Shown piece by piece: positions 1 to 11,413 of a stretch of DNA of 64,000 nt. Positions within the stretch are counted from its first letter, which is position 1. The number at the start of each line of letters is the position of its first letter. The translations under genes and the position numbers were made by a program. Source of the stretch: Mesorhizobium terrae (GTDB lineage: Bacteria > Pseudomonadota > Alphaproteobacteria > Rhizobiales > Rhizobiaceae); the NCBI RefSeq assembly GCF_008727715.1, contig NZ_CP044218.1, forward strand, positions 2,497,501-2,561,500, in the 5' to 3' direction. The notes below the pieces were generated by a model that saw only the letters and a list, made by a program, of their open reading frames with translations, was not told the origin of the DNA and made no database searches.

Positions 1-90
1 GTAAGCCTAACCGCGCCCCCGGATAGATCTCGAGAAGCTGGTCTTTTTGTGCCGATGGCATTGGGAAAAATCCCGATGAACATTGGCAAT
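1..90 (+). other. Tail of the 16S-23S internal transcribed spacer
   Basis: Non-coding sequence immediately upstream of the 23S gene. It runs into a 13-nt segment at 91-103 that is exactly complementary to 2887-2899 beyond the 23S 3' end, so the region is read as spacer of the rRNA primary transcript. No tRNA is visible in the part that is present; any spacer tRNAs would lie left of the window. Confidence 0.75.
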
Positions 91-97
91 GAGAACG

Positions 98-2893
<2,796 letters not shown>

Positions 2894-3069
2894 GTTCTCA
2901 TTCCTAATGTTCATCAAACCAGCGCTCACGCATGAGCGGCCCTTACAGGGCCTATGCTCCGCGGGGGCGCCGGAAAACCGGCGACGCGCAGTCGCGCTTG
3001 CGGGCCTTGCCCGGAAGAAACTGCAGTCGCCAGGCACAAAACAGCTTCTCGAATAACGTGCGTTTTGCC

Positions 3070-3187
3070 GACCTGGTGGTTATGGCGGAGCGGCTGCACC
3101 CGATCCCATTCCGAACTCGGCCGTGAAACGCTCCAGCGCTGATGGTACTTCGTCTCAAGACGCGGGAGAGTAGGTCGCTGCCAGGTC
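3070..3187 (+). rRNA. rrf: 5S ribosomal RNA
   Basis: A 118-nt 5S rRNA. The terminal helix is gacctggtgg at the 5' end and ccaggtc at the 3' end, and the conserved loop cccattccgaactcgg is at about 3104-3120. A longer precursor stem flanks it: 3055-3065 pairs with 3192-3202, probably the maturation substrate. The 23S-5S spacer (about 2894-3069) holds only small hairpins, for example 2968-2973 with 2978-2983, and no gene. Confidence 0.95.
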
Positions 3188-3241
3188 TGCCAAACGCACG
3201 TTAAATCTTCTCCTTACGATACGGCCCGCCAACGGGATCAC

Positions 3242-3262
3242 GGGCCGCGAAAGCGGCCCTTT
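3242..3262 (+). terminator. Hairpin after the 5S gene
   Basis: Seven-base-pair GC stem gggccgc (3242-3248) and gcggccc (3253-3259) with a GAAA loop, then a short T run. It lies between the 5S and the tRNA, so it may be a partial terminator or a processing hairpin. Confidence 0.55.
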
Positions 3263-3317
3263 CATTTGGCGGATCGGTGGATTTTATGTAGGCAAATGCT
3301 TACATAAACTCGGTTGA

Positions 3318-3394
<77 letters not shown>

Positions 3395-3402
3395 AATCAA
3401 AA

Positions 3403-3426
3403 ACCCGGCGATCAGCCGGGTTTTTT
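3403..3426 (+). terminator. Rho-independent terminator of the rRNA-tRNA operon
   Basis: Stem acccggc (3403-3409) and gccgggt (3415-3421) with a 5-nt loop, followed by a run of T to 3426. It begins eight bases after the tRNA 3' end. A textbook intrinsic terminator. Confidence 0.9.
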
Positions 3427-3611
3427 GCGTTCAGGGCGTGCCAACGCTGCCGGCAGCAGGCAAACGGCCGCCGCGAGGCCCCAAGCCGGCCCCGTCACAT
3501 CCTACGCAGACTGACAGCAGGCTGATGGTCCCAGCTTCAAATCGTTCGTCGGCTTCAATCGACAGGCAATGGTCGAGCGAGCGGCTCCGCCGACCGCTCC
3601 TCACCCATAAA

Positions 3612-4229
3612 TCAATCGTGTGTTTCTCCGTCGTAGACAGTAGCCTGCATTGAAGGTCGCTGCAGGAATGCGCGGTACCATTTCGAAAGCCGAGGCCTTC
3701 CTGTCTCGAAATCCGGCAGTTTGCGGAATGCCAGCCAGTCGAGAGCGGTGGCGATTGCGATATGTCCGATATGGAGCGGCTCATCGAGCACGCCATCCCG
3801 CTCGAGATAATCGTAGGATTCGACCAGCTTCGTTGTCATGCCTTCGGCTAAGGGCGGGTAGCGCAAATGTTCCGGCCGCCGTGTCGTTTCCCAGCGCAGC
3901 GCGATACCCGCTTCGCATAGTCCCTGGGCGATCGCCTGCATACGCAAGGCGACCCAGCGCCTCGGTCCGTCGGCGGGTATCAGCTGGCGCTGCCCGGCGA
4001 GCGTGTTCAGATAGTCGCAGATCACGACCGAATCGAAGATTGCCTCGCTGTCCTCCAGTACGAGAACCGGAACCTTGCCCAACGGGTTGACGGCAAAGAC
4101 CGCATCGTTGCGATTGGTCGGACTGGTTTCATGGTGGATGACACGCAGCCGCCCGGCAAGACCGGCTTCATGGGCAAAGACCAGGACCTTGCGCGCGTAA
4201 GGGGAGTGGGTCTGATAAAGAAGATCCAT
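3612..4229 (-). CDS. Glutathione S-transferase family protein
   Basis: A 205-residue thioredoxin-fold plus all-alpha protein of the cytosolic glutathione transferase type. The N-terminal domain has the segment NPLGKVPVL with the cis-proline that holds glutathione, then EDSEAIFDS, which supplies the usual acidic-serine contact to the gamma-glutamyl group. The C-terminal half is helical. I start at the ATG at 4229 (MDLLYQTHSPYARKV) because the longer frame adds 17 residues unlike any GST N-terminus. The substrate cannot be read from the sequence; detoxification of electrophiles is the family role. It stands alone between the tRNA terminator and the amide-type operon. The 3427-3611 and 4230-4454 gaps hold nothing I recognise. 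Confidence 0.88.
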   Translation of the reverse strand: MDLLYQTHSPYARKVLVFAHEAGLAGRLRVIHHETSPTNRNDAVFAVNPLGKVPVLVLEDSEAIFDSVVICDYLNTLAGQRQLIPADGPRRWVALRMQAIAQGLCEAGIALRWETTRRPEHLRYPPLAEGMTTKLVESYDYLERDGVLDEPLHIGHIAIATALDWLAFRKLPDFETGRPRLSKWYRAFLQRPSMQATVYDGETHD

Positions 4230-4454
4230 CGTTGGCCCAATTTCGTGTTTGAACAGACTGGTGCGGGCGCGGACGGCCATCTGCCGGTTTCTGCCGGCAA
4301 AATTTCATGGCGCTCGCTTCCATCGCATTGGCGCAATGATAGTGCTTCGACGCAGAGTAAGCGGCTACATTTCTAGAGCCCGGGCGAGCGAAACTTGCGC
4401 TGGAAGCTGGCCGCCCGCGTTTCTGTTTCTTGCTGGCAAAAAAGCGGTCGCGCC

Positions 4455-5426
4455 TTACGCGATGACGAGTTGGGGCGGCATGTGCAGATAGCGCGCGGCC
4501 TTGCGCTTGGCTGCTATATCCTTCCAGACGAGTTCGACCTGATCGGCATCCAAGCCTATAGCCTGGGCGACTTCGGCCGCGGGCACCTGATGGTCGAGAC
4601 CATAGAGGCAAAGATCCATCTTGTCGTAAGGCAGGACGAAATAGAACTCCTCCTGCGTCTGCGGCAGGGAATAGGTGTCGGTGGTCGGCGGCCGGGCGCG
4701 TATCTCGGCCGGAACGCCGAGATATTCGGCGAGCCGGTAGACCTGTGTCTTGTAAAGATGCGCGATCGGCTTGATGTCGGCGGCGCCGTCGCCATTCTTG
4801 ACGAAGAAGCCCTGGTCGTATTCCAAGAGGTTCGGGGTGCCGAGCACCGCATAGTTCAGCCGGTCGGCGTGGTAATATTCGAGCTGCTTGCGCGTGCGCT
4901 GCTTCATATTGGTCGCCGCGACGATGCCGAGATAGACCTCCACCGGCAGGCGCAGCTTGCGTTCGGTGCCGTCGGGCGCCCGCACGACCAGAGACGACAG
5001 ATTGTAGCCGCCGGTGGTCAGTCCATTGTCGAACACGACTTTGGAGGCCCAGCCCGGGCCGTAATTCGGCTCCACTTCGCGGATGAAGGCATCGCGACGC
5101 GCATAACAGCCCATGGCGCTCAGCATCGGCGCCATGTCCTCGACGGTGCGATCGATGCCGAATGTATCGGCCACCTGGGAGCCAAGCCGCAGGCTCTCCG
5201 GGTCAGAATCGCTTTCCGGCATCAGCACGGCAAAGACGTTCGAAGCTCCAAGCGCCCTCGCGGCAAGGCCGGCGCAGACGCTGGAATCGATGCCGCCCGA
5301 CAGGCCGATGACAAGACCGCGTCGGCGCATACCCTTGCGTAGGCTTTCACGCATTGCCTTGGCGATACGTTCCGTTTCGGCTGCCGGATCGAAGTCGAGA
5401 ACGGCTGCGGAGAAGTGCTTGGTCAC
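4455..5426 (-). CDS. NadE-like ammonia-dependent amidating enzyme (NAD synthase family)
   Basis: 323 residues of the adenine-nucleotide alpha-hydrolase (ATP pyrophosphatase) fold. The pyrophosphate loop SGGIDSS is at residues 43-49, and a KNGDGAADIKPI segment typical of NAD synthetases lies in the C-terminal half. There is no nitrilase-type glutaminase domain, so it would use free ammonia or ammonia from a partner. The GTG start at 5426 overlaps the stop of the AMP-ligase gene (GTGA), showing translational coupling. Housekeeping NAD synthesis is possible. Its place as the last gene of an operon with an AsnB-type amidotransferase, an ACP and an acyl-activating enzyme makes a dedicated amidation step more likely; that is inference. 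Confidence 0.82.
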   Translation of the reverse strand: MTKHFSAAVLDFDPAAETERIAKAMRESLRKGMRRRGLVIGLSGGIDSSVCAGLAARALGASNVFAVLMPESDSDPESLRLGSQVADTFGIDRTVEDMAPMLSAMGCYARRDAFIREVEPNYGPGWASKVVFDNGLTTGGYNLSSLVVRAPDGTERKLRLPVEVYLGIVAATNMKQRTRKQLEYYHADRLNYAVLGTPNLLEYDQGFFVKNGDGAADIKPIAHLYKTQVYRLAEYLGVPAEIRARPPTTDTYSLPQTQEEFYFVLPYDKMDLCLYGLDHQVPAAEVAQAIGLDADQVELVWKDIAAKRKAARYLHMPPQLVIA

Positions 5427-6979
5427 TCAGGTAGGCCCTCGCTGGCGGTCGGCATCGTCGCGGCGAGACGCCGGCTAAGCTTTCCGGTTTCGGTCTTTGG
5501 CAGTTCGACGACGAATTCGACGGATTTGGGAACCATGTAGTCCTCGAGAAGGCTAGCGCAGTGGCGCAACACGTCGCGTTCGCTGATCGAACCGGGTTCG
5601 GCCGGCACGACCAGTGCCTTGATCGCCTGGCCTAGAACGGGGTCCGGAACCCCGACAACAAGCGCTTCGACGATACCCGGCAAGGTATGAAGGACCGCTT
5701 CGACTTCCTTGGGCGATACTTTTTCGCCGCGCGATTTGATGATGTCGTCGCGTCGGGACACAAAGGTCAGGAACCCTTGCGCATCGGCGGTGAAGAGGTC
5801 GCCGGTGTGAAGCCTCAGGCCTCCGGTCTCCGGGTCGGGGCGCAAAGCTGCGGCTGTCGCCTGCGGCGCCTCCCAATAACCTTGCATGACGTTCGGTCCG
5901 CTGATCACCAACTCACCGACAGCGCCGGGTGCGGTTCGCCTGCCGGTGTCATCGACCACATAGGCCTTTGCTCCGGGGATGGCGATCCCCACGGAACCTG
6001 GCCGTTGTTCCAACTGACTAGGTGGCAGGAAAGAAGCGCGAATGCATTCCGTCTGGCCGTACATCGAATAAAAGCGCGCGTCGGGCAGAATTGTCCTTAG
6101 CCGGTGAATATGATCGACCGGCAGCGGAGCCGCCGCGCTGGTCACATAACGCAGGCTCGAAAACAATACAGGATCAAGCTCGCGCATCTGCAGCATCATC
6201 GCGACCATCGACGGCACCAGCGGGAAACCGGTTGCGCGTTCTGCCTGCAGGCGTTCAAAAACCGCGTAAGGGAACGCGAAGGATTTTTCGAGGACAAGCG
6301 TTCCGCCGCAGACAACAGCCGTCATCAATTGCGTCAGGCCATAACCGAACGACAGCGGCAATACGCTGAGGATGACGTCGTCTTGCGTGTTTTCCAGATA
6401 GGAAACGATCGAGCCAGTTGCGGCGTCGAGATTGACATGCGTCATCATCACACCCTTGGGCTCGCCAGTGGAGCCCGAGGTGTAGAGGATTGCTGCTAGA
6501 TCCTTGTCCGCTCGATGCTCGCTCCCGTCAGGCAACGGTTCGGCAAGCAGGCAGTCAGACAGCGGGGTCGCGTCTGGCAGAGCCGCGTGCGGCGTCGTCA
6601 GCACGATGTGCGCGGAGTTGACGATGAGTGGCGTAGATTCCGCCACGACGGGAGCCAGTCGCCCCTGTGCCAGAATGACGGAGGCCCGGCAATGATTGGC
6701 GACGAAGGCAATGCGGGCGGCCTTTGCCGTCGGATGGACAGGCACGAGTACGGCGCCTGCCGTCCATATCGCGAAAGCCGCGATCACGGCCTCCTGGCTG
6801 TTGTCCATGAACACGATGACGCGGTCGCCCTTGCAGACGTGCGCGGCGTGGAGCGACGACGCCAGGCGACGCGCCGACTGCCAGAGTTCGGCGTAGCTCA
6901 GCCTGCTGTCGTTGCAAACAAGCGCCGTATGCTGGCCTCGATCAGCCGATCTTGCGTGAAGATGCTCTTCGAGGCGCAT
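5423..6979 (-). CDS. AMP-forming acyl ligase (ANL superfamily), ACP-associated
   Basis: 518 residues of the adenylate-forming superfamily, which activates a carboxylic acid as acyl-AMP and passes it to a thiol. Visible motifs: the P-loop YTSGSTGEPKG at 166-176, YGQTE at 307-311, the hinge region around SRRDDIIKSRGEKVSP, and the C-terminal catalytic lysine K500 in ETGKLSRR. It is a stand-alone ligase with no fused carrier or condensation domain. The acyl carrier protein gene ends only 14 bases upstream, so the likely acceptor is that ACP rather than CoA. The acyl substrate is unknown. The ligase resembles the acyl-CoA ligases found beside amidotransferases in exopolysaccharide/exosortase loci of other Proteobacteria, a comparison made from memory. 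Confidence 0.85.
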   Translation of the reverse strand: MRLEEHLHARSADRGQHTALVCNDSRLSYAELWQSARRLASSLHAAHVCKGDRVIVFMDNSQEAVIAAFAIWTAGAVLVPVHPTAKAARIAFVANHCRASVILAQGRLAPVVAESTPLIVNSAHIVLTTPHAALPDATPLSDCLLAEPLPDGSEHRADKDLAAILYTSGSTGEPKGVMMTHVNLDAATGSIVSYLENTQDDVILSVLPLSFGYGLTQLMTAVVCGGTLVLEKSFAFPYAVFERLQAERATGFPLVPSMVAMMLQMRELDPVLFSSLRYVTSAAAPLPVDHIHRLRTILPDARFYSMYGQTECIRASFLPPSQLEQRPGSVGIAIPGAKAYVVDDTGRRTAPGAVGELVISGPNVMQGYWEAPQATAAALRPDPETGGLRLHTGDLFTADAQGFLTFVSRRDDIIKSRGEKVSPKEVEAVLHTLPGIVEALVVGVPDPVLGQAIKALVVPAEPGSISERDVLRHCASLLEDYMVPKSVEFVVELPKTETGKLSRRLAATMPTASEGLPE

Positions 6980-6993
6980 TGCAATCCCGCCGC

Positions 6994-7248
6994 CTAGCTT
7001 GCCTGCTTTCGGCCGACATAGCCGACGATGCGGGCGACGGAATCGAGGTTGGCCGGTACGATTTCCCGGTCTTCGACCTTCATTTCGAACCGCTTCTCGA
7101 TGAAGCCGACCAGTTCGAGAATGCCGGTCGAATCGACAAGATCGTTGTCGATCAGGGACATTTCGTCCGGAAGCGGCTGGCTTTCGTCGCCGAACAGGAA
7201 GTTCTCGAAGATGAAGGCCCGTATCGTTGCCTTGATGTCGTCCGCCAT
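6994..7248 (-). CDS. Acyl carrier protein, stand-alone
   Basis: 84-residue acidic four-helix protein. The phosphopantetheine attachment site is serine 40 in DLVDSTGI, at the start of helix 2, with the expected Asp before it. It diverges from a housekeeping AcpP, which carries DSLD at this place, so it is probably a dedicated carrier. It starts at an ATG (7248) 29 bases after the asparagine-synthase-like gene and ends 14 bases before the ligase gene. The likely role is to hold the intermediate activated by the neighbouring AMP ligase while other operon enzymes act on it. Confidence 0.88.
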   Translation of the reverse strand: MADDIKATIRAFIFENFLFGDESQPLPDEMSLIDNDLVDSTGILELVGFIEKRFEMKVEDREIVPANLDSVARIVGYVGRKQAS

Positions 7249-7277
7249 GTTCTTGGTTCCGCTGTTATCTGCTCGTC

Positions 7278-9188
7278 TTAGCGTGTGAGAAATGTATCCA
7301 ACCAGAGTTGGGTCGAGACAATCCCGATAAAGGCCGTGTCGTCGCGAAAACTGCTCGCTCCCTGGCGAAGCATCTTGCTCTTCAGTTTTTCCACGGCCGG
7401 GGCATTGAACAGGCCGCCTTTTCCAACCGTCTTTTCCGACAGAAGGTCCTCCAGATAGTCCGGCGGCGCTGCGGCGAAGGCCTGGCTGTCGGGCGCGCGA
7501 TAAGGTTGCTTCGGTCTCTCGATGATCGGCTCCGGCACCAGGCCTTTCGCGGCCTGTTTGAGAATATGCTTCTCCCTGAGGCCATGCAGCTTCATGTCCG
7601 GGGGCAGGGCGGCAGCAAAGTCGATGAGGCGCGGGTCGAGGAAAGGAAAACGGCCTTCAACGCCGTTCGCCATCATCATACGATCGCCCTGCGCGGAAAG
7701 GATATATCCCGGCAGCAGGAAGCTGGTCTCGAGATATTGCGCCTGGTGCAACGGATGCCAGCGCGGGAAGTCCGCCGGCAGCATTGCCGCCAGTTCCGCC
7801 GTTGCATCATAGGTGCCGAGCTGTTCCTTGAGGCTGGTGGAAAAGAAGAGCTTGGCCGATCCGGTGGAGCGAAAGCGCGGTCGGTGCGAATAGAGCGGAT
7901 CATCGATCTTGTCGTCGCCGGCGCCGAAGAACTTCGCCAGATATTCCGGCGATTGCCGCTTCAAGCCTGGCAAATAGGGATAGAGGCGCTGGAACAGCAA
8001 CGGACGCAGACGCGACTGCGGTTGCCTGCCGCAGAAACGGCGCAGCTTTGCCTCGCGGAAAATATCATAGCCGGCAAACAGTTCATCGGCGCCCTCGCCA
8101 GTCAGCACGGTCTTCAGACCGTGGTCATGCACCAGTGCCGACAATTTTCCCAATGGCGCCGGCGCCGTGCGCAGGATCGGCCGCTCGACATGCCTGACCA
8201 CGTCCGGGAACAGGCGTCCAATATCGTTGGCGGTGCAACGAACCGCATGGTGTTCAACGCCGAGCGTCGCCGCCATCATCGCCTGCCAGCGGCTTTCGTC
8301 GTGCTCCTGGGTATCGAAGCCGAGCGAGAATGTCCTGAGATTGCCGGGCACGGCGCGTGCGGCCAGCGCCGAAATCAGGGAGGAATCCAGTCCGCCCGAC
8401 AAATAGGAGCCGACAGGCACGTCGGCTCGAAGGCGAATGCGCGTGGCGTCGTCGAGCAGTGCCCGCAGTTCTTCGACGGCATCCGGCTTGTGCTGGACAT
8501 CGCCCGCGTCAGGGAAACTCTGCCGCCACCAGGGGCGTATTTCCGTTCGGCCGCGCTCGATCAGCATCAGATGGCCGGGCGGCAATTCGGAAATGCCGCG
8601 GAAGATCGTTCGTGGTGCCAATGGCGTCCACAGGGTGAAGATCTGATCCAGCGCGTACGGATCGAGCTCTGCCGCGATGCCGGGTACGGTGAGAAGCGCC
8701 TTGATCTCGGAAGCGAAGAACAAGGTGTCGCCGCGCTTGGCATGGAAGAGCGGGCGAACACCCATGCGGTCGCGCGCCAGCACCATGCGCCGGAGTTTCG
8801 TATCCCAGAGCGCGAAGGCGAAATCGCCGTTGAGCTCGTGCAGGCAGTCGAGCCCCATTTCGTCGTAGAGGTGCAGGATCACCTCGGTATCCGATTGGGT
8901 GCGGAAGCGCCGCCCGCCGGCGATCAGCCGGGCGCGCAATTCGACATAGTTGAAGATCTCGCCATTGTAGGAAATGACCAGATTGTCGGACCCGTCCAGC
9001 ATCGGCTGATGGCCGTCCGCCAGGCCGACGATCGACAGGCGGCGATGCGTCAATCCGATGTCGCGGTCGGTATAAATGCCGCTGTCGTCCGGGCCCCGAT
9101 GCGCCAGGGCGTCGGCCATGCCGGACAGAAGCGGCACCGCGTCCGCCGGCGCCACGCCATCACCGAAATAGCCCGCTATACCGCACAT
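7278..9188 (-). CDS. AsnB-type glutamine-dependent amidotransferase (asparagine synthase family)
   Basis: 636 residues in two domains. The class II glutaminase domain (about 1-200) begins MCGIAGYF, with Cys2 as nucleophile once Met1 is removed, and contains the LTHRRLSI and YNGEIFN segments. The synthetase domain (about 225-600) carries the ATP pyrophosphatase loop SGGLDSS at 264-270. It is longer than E. coli AsnB (554 residues). Such long forms in biosynthetic clusters often amidate or condense substrates other than aspartate. It starts 10 bases after the GNAT-like gene and is followed by the ACP gene. Both glutaminase and synthetase catalytic motifs look intact, so an active enzyme is expected; the substrate is unknown. 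Confidence 0.88.
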   Translation of the reverse strand: MCGIAGYFGDGVAPADAVPLLSGMADALAHRGPDDSGIYTDRDIGLTHRRLSIVGLADGHQPMLDGSDNLVISYNGEIFNYVELRARLIAGGRRFRTQSDTEVILHLYDEMGLDCLHELNGDFAFALWDTKLRRMVLARDRMGVRPLFHAKRGDTLFFASEIKALLTVPGIAAELDPYALDQIFTLWTPLAPRTIFRGISELPPGHLMLIERGRTEIRPWWRQSFPDAGDVQHKPDAVEELRALLDDATRIRLRADVPVGSYLSGGLDSSLISALAARAVPGNLRTFSLGFDTQEHDESRWQAMMAATLGVEHHAVRCTANDIGRLFPDVVRHVERPILRTAPAPLGKLSALVHDHGLKTVLTGEGADELFAGYDIFREAKLRRFCGRQPQSRLRPLLFQRLYPYLPGLKRQSPEYLAKFFGAGDDKIDDPLYSHRPRFRSTGSAKLFFSTSLKEQLGTYDATAELAAMLPADFPRWHPLHQAQYLETSFLLPGYILSAQGDRMMMANGVEGRFPFLDPRLIDFAAALPPDMKLHGLREKHILKQAAKGLVPEPIIERPKQPYRAPDSQAFAAAPPDYLEDLLSEKTVGKGGLFNAPAVEKLKSKMLRQGASSFRDDTAFIGIVSTQLWLDTFLTR

Positions 9189-9198
9189 GGAACCGCCG

Positions 9199-10299
9199 TC
9201 ATGCGAAACGATCGCCGATCAGGCGTGTCCAGCCTTCGCCGGCAAGCCCGTTGATGAAGGCGCGTCCGCCATTGAACGCGTCGACCAGTTCCGGATGCCG
9301 CGAGTGGACGATGGTGGAGGCCGCGTGAACGAAAGCGATCTTGCGCCCCATCATGGCCGTCAGGAGCTGAGGCTGGGCACGGCCACGCAGCGCAGCCATG
9401 TCGCGGGAATCGGCGTGGCGCAGCATGCGGTCGATGACGATCGCCTCGCGGCCGGGAAGCGACATGATCTGCACGACCCTGCCGATACGACCCTTGTCGC
9501 CGTAGTAGAGGAACAGGCCGACGGGCGCGCCTGTGCGGGAACGGACGACACGCAGAACCCGCTCGCCATGCAGCGCCTTGTCGCGTGCCTGCGCCAGCAT
9601 GTAGCGCAGGCGGTCGGCGTTCCAGTTTGGACGCAGCGCGAACTGGCGCAGGAAACCTGGAATGAGTTCCGCCGCCTCATCTTCGCTCGCATCGGCATCG
9701 CTAAAAGAGTCGGCGCGGCTGGCCAGCGGCACATAGCCGGCCCAACTGGCCTTGCCACGGCGCGCCAGCGCATCGAAAGGGCGCATCAGCGGGGAAACGA
9801 GCCGAGCCACCGGCAATTGCTCGCCGGCGAGTTCCGAAACGAAGGATGCCGGCCGCAGGATGCGCAGCCATTCAAGGCTGTAGGCCGGCAGGATGTTTCC
9901 GTCCACCGTCTGCCAGAGCGCGGTGGAAAGATCGTTGGAGGTCTCGGTGAAGGAAAGATCCTGAGGGCCGGAAAGCACGTCTCTCAACAGCCGGGCGCCG
10001 GCGAAGGGGTCGTCACCATGCGCGTCGACCATGAACGTTCCGCAGACGGCGGCACGCAGCGGTTTGCCCGCATGTTCCATGGCAAGCGGAAAGACACCCA
10101 GGAACCCGCTGACGGTGCCATCGTCGCGCACATGCACCTTCGAAGCCAGTTCCGGATCGTAGTTGGGGCCTTCCAGGAAGAGTGTCCTGAGATAATCGGC
10201 GAGCGCGTTTGGCTCCACGCCGTTCCGGCGCAACAGGCGCTGGAACAGCGAGGCAACAGCCGGCAGATCCTGGGCCGTGACCGGCCTGATCTCAGGCAT
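9199..10299 (-). CDS. GNAT-like N-acyltransferase family protein
   Basis: 366 residues. The N-terminal part (MPEIRPVTAQDLPAVASLF) reads like a GNAT acetyltransferase first strand and helix. Overall length and layout recall tandem GNAT or FemAB-type aminoacyl/acyltransferases, in which two GNAT folds transfer an acyl group from a carrier to an amine. I chose the ATG at 10299 because GAGG sits 8 bases upstream; a TTG at 10317 in the same frame is the longer alternative. It is the first gene of the five-gene operon, with 10 bases before asnB. A plausible job is to move the ACP-bound acyl group to its acceptor. That rests on context, and the family call itself is moderate. Confidence 0.62.
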   Translation of the reverse strand: MPEIRPVTAQDLPAVASLFQRLLRRNGVEPNALADYLRTLFLEGPNYDPELASKVHVRDDGTVSGFLGVFPLAMEHAGKPLRAAVCGTFMVDAHGDDPFAGARLLRDVLSGPQDLSFTETSNDLSTALWQTVDGNILPAYSLEWLRILRPASFVSELAGEQLPVARLVSPLMRPFDALARRGKASWAGYVPLASRADSFSDADASEDEAAELIPGFLRQFALRPNWNADRLRYMLAQARDKALHGERVLRVVRSRTGAPVGLFLYYGDKGRIGRVVQIMSLPGREAIVIDRMLRHADSRDMAALRGRAQPQLLTAMMGRKIAFVHAASTIVHSRHPELVDAFNGGRAFINGLAGEGWTRLIGDRFA

Positions 10300-10597
10300 G
10301 ATGCTTGCCTCGGCCAATCTTGAACACGTCTACGCTTCCACTCTCGAACGCCGTTTGGGCACGAGCGGGTGATAGCAGGCACATCTAACCAAATTATTGG
10401 TGATATGGGGGTTCCGGCTGTCCAAGGCATGCTGATGCAAAGCTTGGCGAATGGATGCTTAACGCCGGAAGCGTTTCGCCGGACAGGGCCGGTTAGCCCC
10501 TATGACATCGAACCGGAATTGCCGTGAACAGGGGTCGTTCGGCCGACCGGCATCTGTTTGCACGGGCCGGCCTTGCAGATCGGGCCTTTGGCGGGTT
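10300..10597. other. Intergenic region between the amide-type operon and hpaH
   Basis: 298 bases without a convincing gene. It must contain the promoter of the leftward five-gene operon in its left part and the end of the hpa transcript at its right end. I see no clear operator or strong terminator. A less GC-rich patch around 10385-10410 (aaccaaattattggtgatatg) is the most promoter-like stretch. Confidence 0.4.
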
Positions 10598-11413
10598 CTA
10601 TTCGAAGAAGACGCTGATCGTGCCGTAAGCACCGAAATCGGCGACGATGGTGTCGCCATGGCGTGCCTCCACCGGGCGGACGAAGGAACCGGAGAGAACG
10701 ACCTCGCCGGCGGCGATCTCCATTCCATAGGCATGAAGGCGGTTGGCCAGCCAGACGATGCCCATGGCCGGATGGTTCAGCACGCCGGCGCCCAGGCCGG
10801 TTTCCTCCACCTCGGCATTGCGCGAGACGATGGCGCCGATCCAGCGCATGTCGGCCTCCTGCGGGCGGATCGGCCTTCCACCCAGCACGATGCCGGCATT
10901 GGCGGCATTGTCGGAAATGGTATCGAAGAAGGTACGGACCTTGCCGGTCTCCTTGTTGACGCGCTCGATGCGCGTATCGAGGATTTCGAGCGCCGGCGTG
11001 ATGTAGTCGGTGGCGTTCAACACATCGAAGATGGTGGCGTTCGGGCCGCGCAGCGGCGCCTTCATGACGAAGGCGATCTCGGCCTCGATGCGCGGCTGGA
11101 TGAAGCGATTGGCCGGTACCGTGCCGCCGTCGGCGAAGAACATGTCGTCGAAGAGAATGCCGGAATCCGGGATGTCGATGTTGAGCGCCGATTGCATGGC
11201 CTTGGAGGTCAGGCCGATCTTCCAGCCCTTCGCAATGGCGCCGGCATCGCGCTTCTTCTTCACCAGCGCCGCCTGCACCTTATAGGCGTCGTCCATCGTC
11301 GCCTTCGGGAAATCGAGGCTGAGCAGGCGGATCTGGCGCCGGTTGCGCTCGGCCGCGAACAGGCGCTGCGCGGCATCCTCGATTTCGGCGGGGGTCATGG
11401 TCGTCGCGCTCAC
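10598..11413 (-). CDS. hpaH: 2-oxo-hept-4-ene-1,7-dioate hydratase
   Basis: 271 residues of the fumarylacetoacetate-hydrolase-fold hydratase group (HpcG/HpaH, MhpD relatives). It adds water to 2-oxohept-4-ene-1,7-dioate in the homoprotocatechuate meta-cleavage route. The divalent-metal ligands are probably E110 and E112 in RIEAEIAF and E143 in ALEILDTR. The GTG start (11413) overlaps the stop of hpaG by four bases. An ATG five codons in (11398) is an alternative. It is the last gene of the hpaF-E-D-G-H run and would feed an HpaI aldolase, which is absent from this window. Confidence 0.9.
   Translation of the reverse strand: MSATTMTPAEIEDAAQRLFAAERNRRQIRLLSLDFPKATMDDAYKVQAALVKKKRDAGAIAKGWKIGLTSKAMQSALNIDIPDSGILFDDMFFADGGTVPANRFIQPRIEAEIAFVMKAPLRGPNATIFDVLNATDYITPALEILDTRIERVNKETGKVRTFFDTISDNAANAGIVLGGRPIRPQEADMRWIGAIVSRNAEVEETGLGAGVLNHPAMGIVWLANRLHAYGMEIAAGEVVLSGSFVRPVEARHGDTIVADFGAYGTISVFFE

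Noticed and set aside
3431..3796. 121-residue minus-strand frame overlapping the GST 3' end
   Set aside because: Overlaps the GST gene on the same strand, no motif, poor composition.
7308..9254. 648-residue plus-strand open frame
   Set aside because: Entirely antisense to the asnB-like gene, no recognisable domain; a product of high-GC codon bias.
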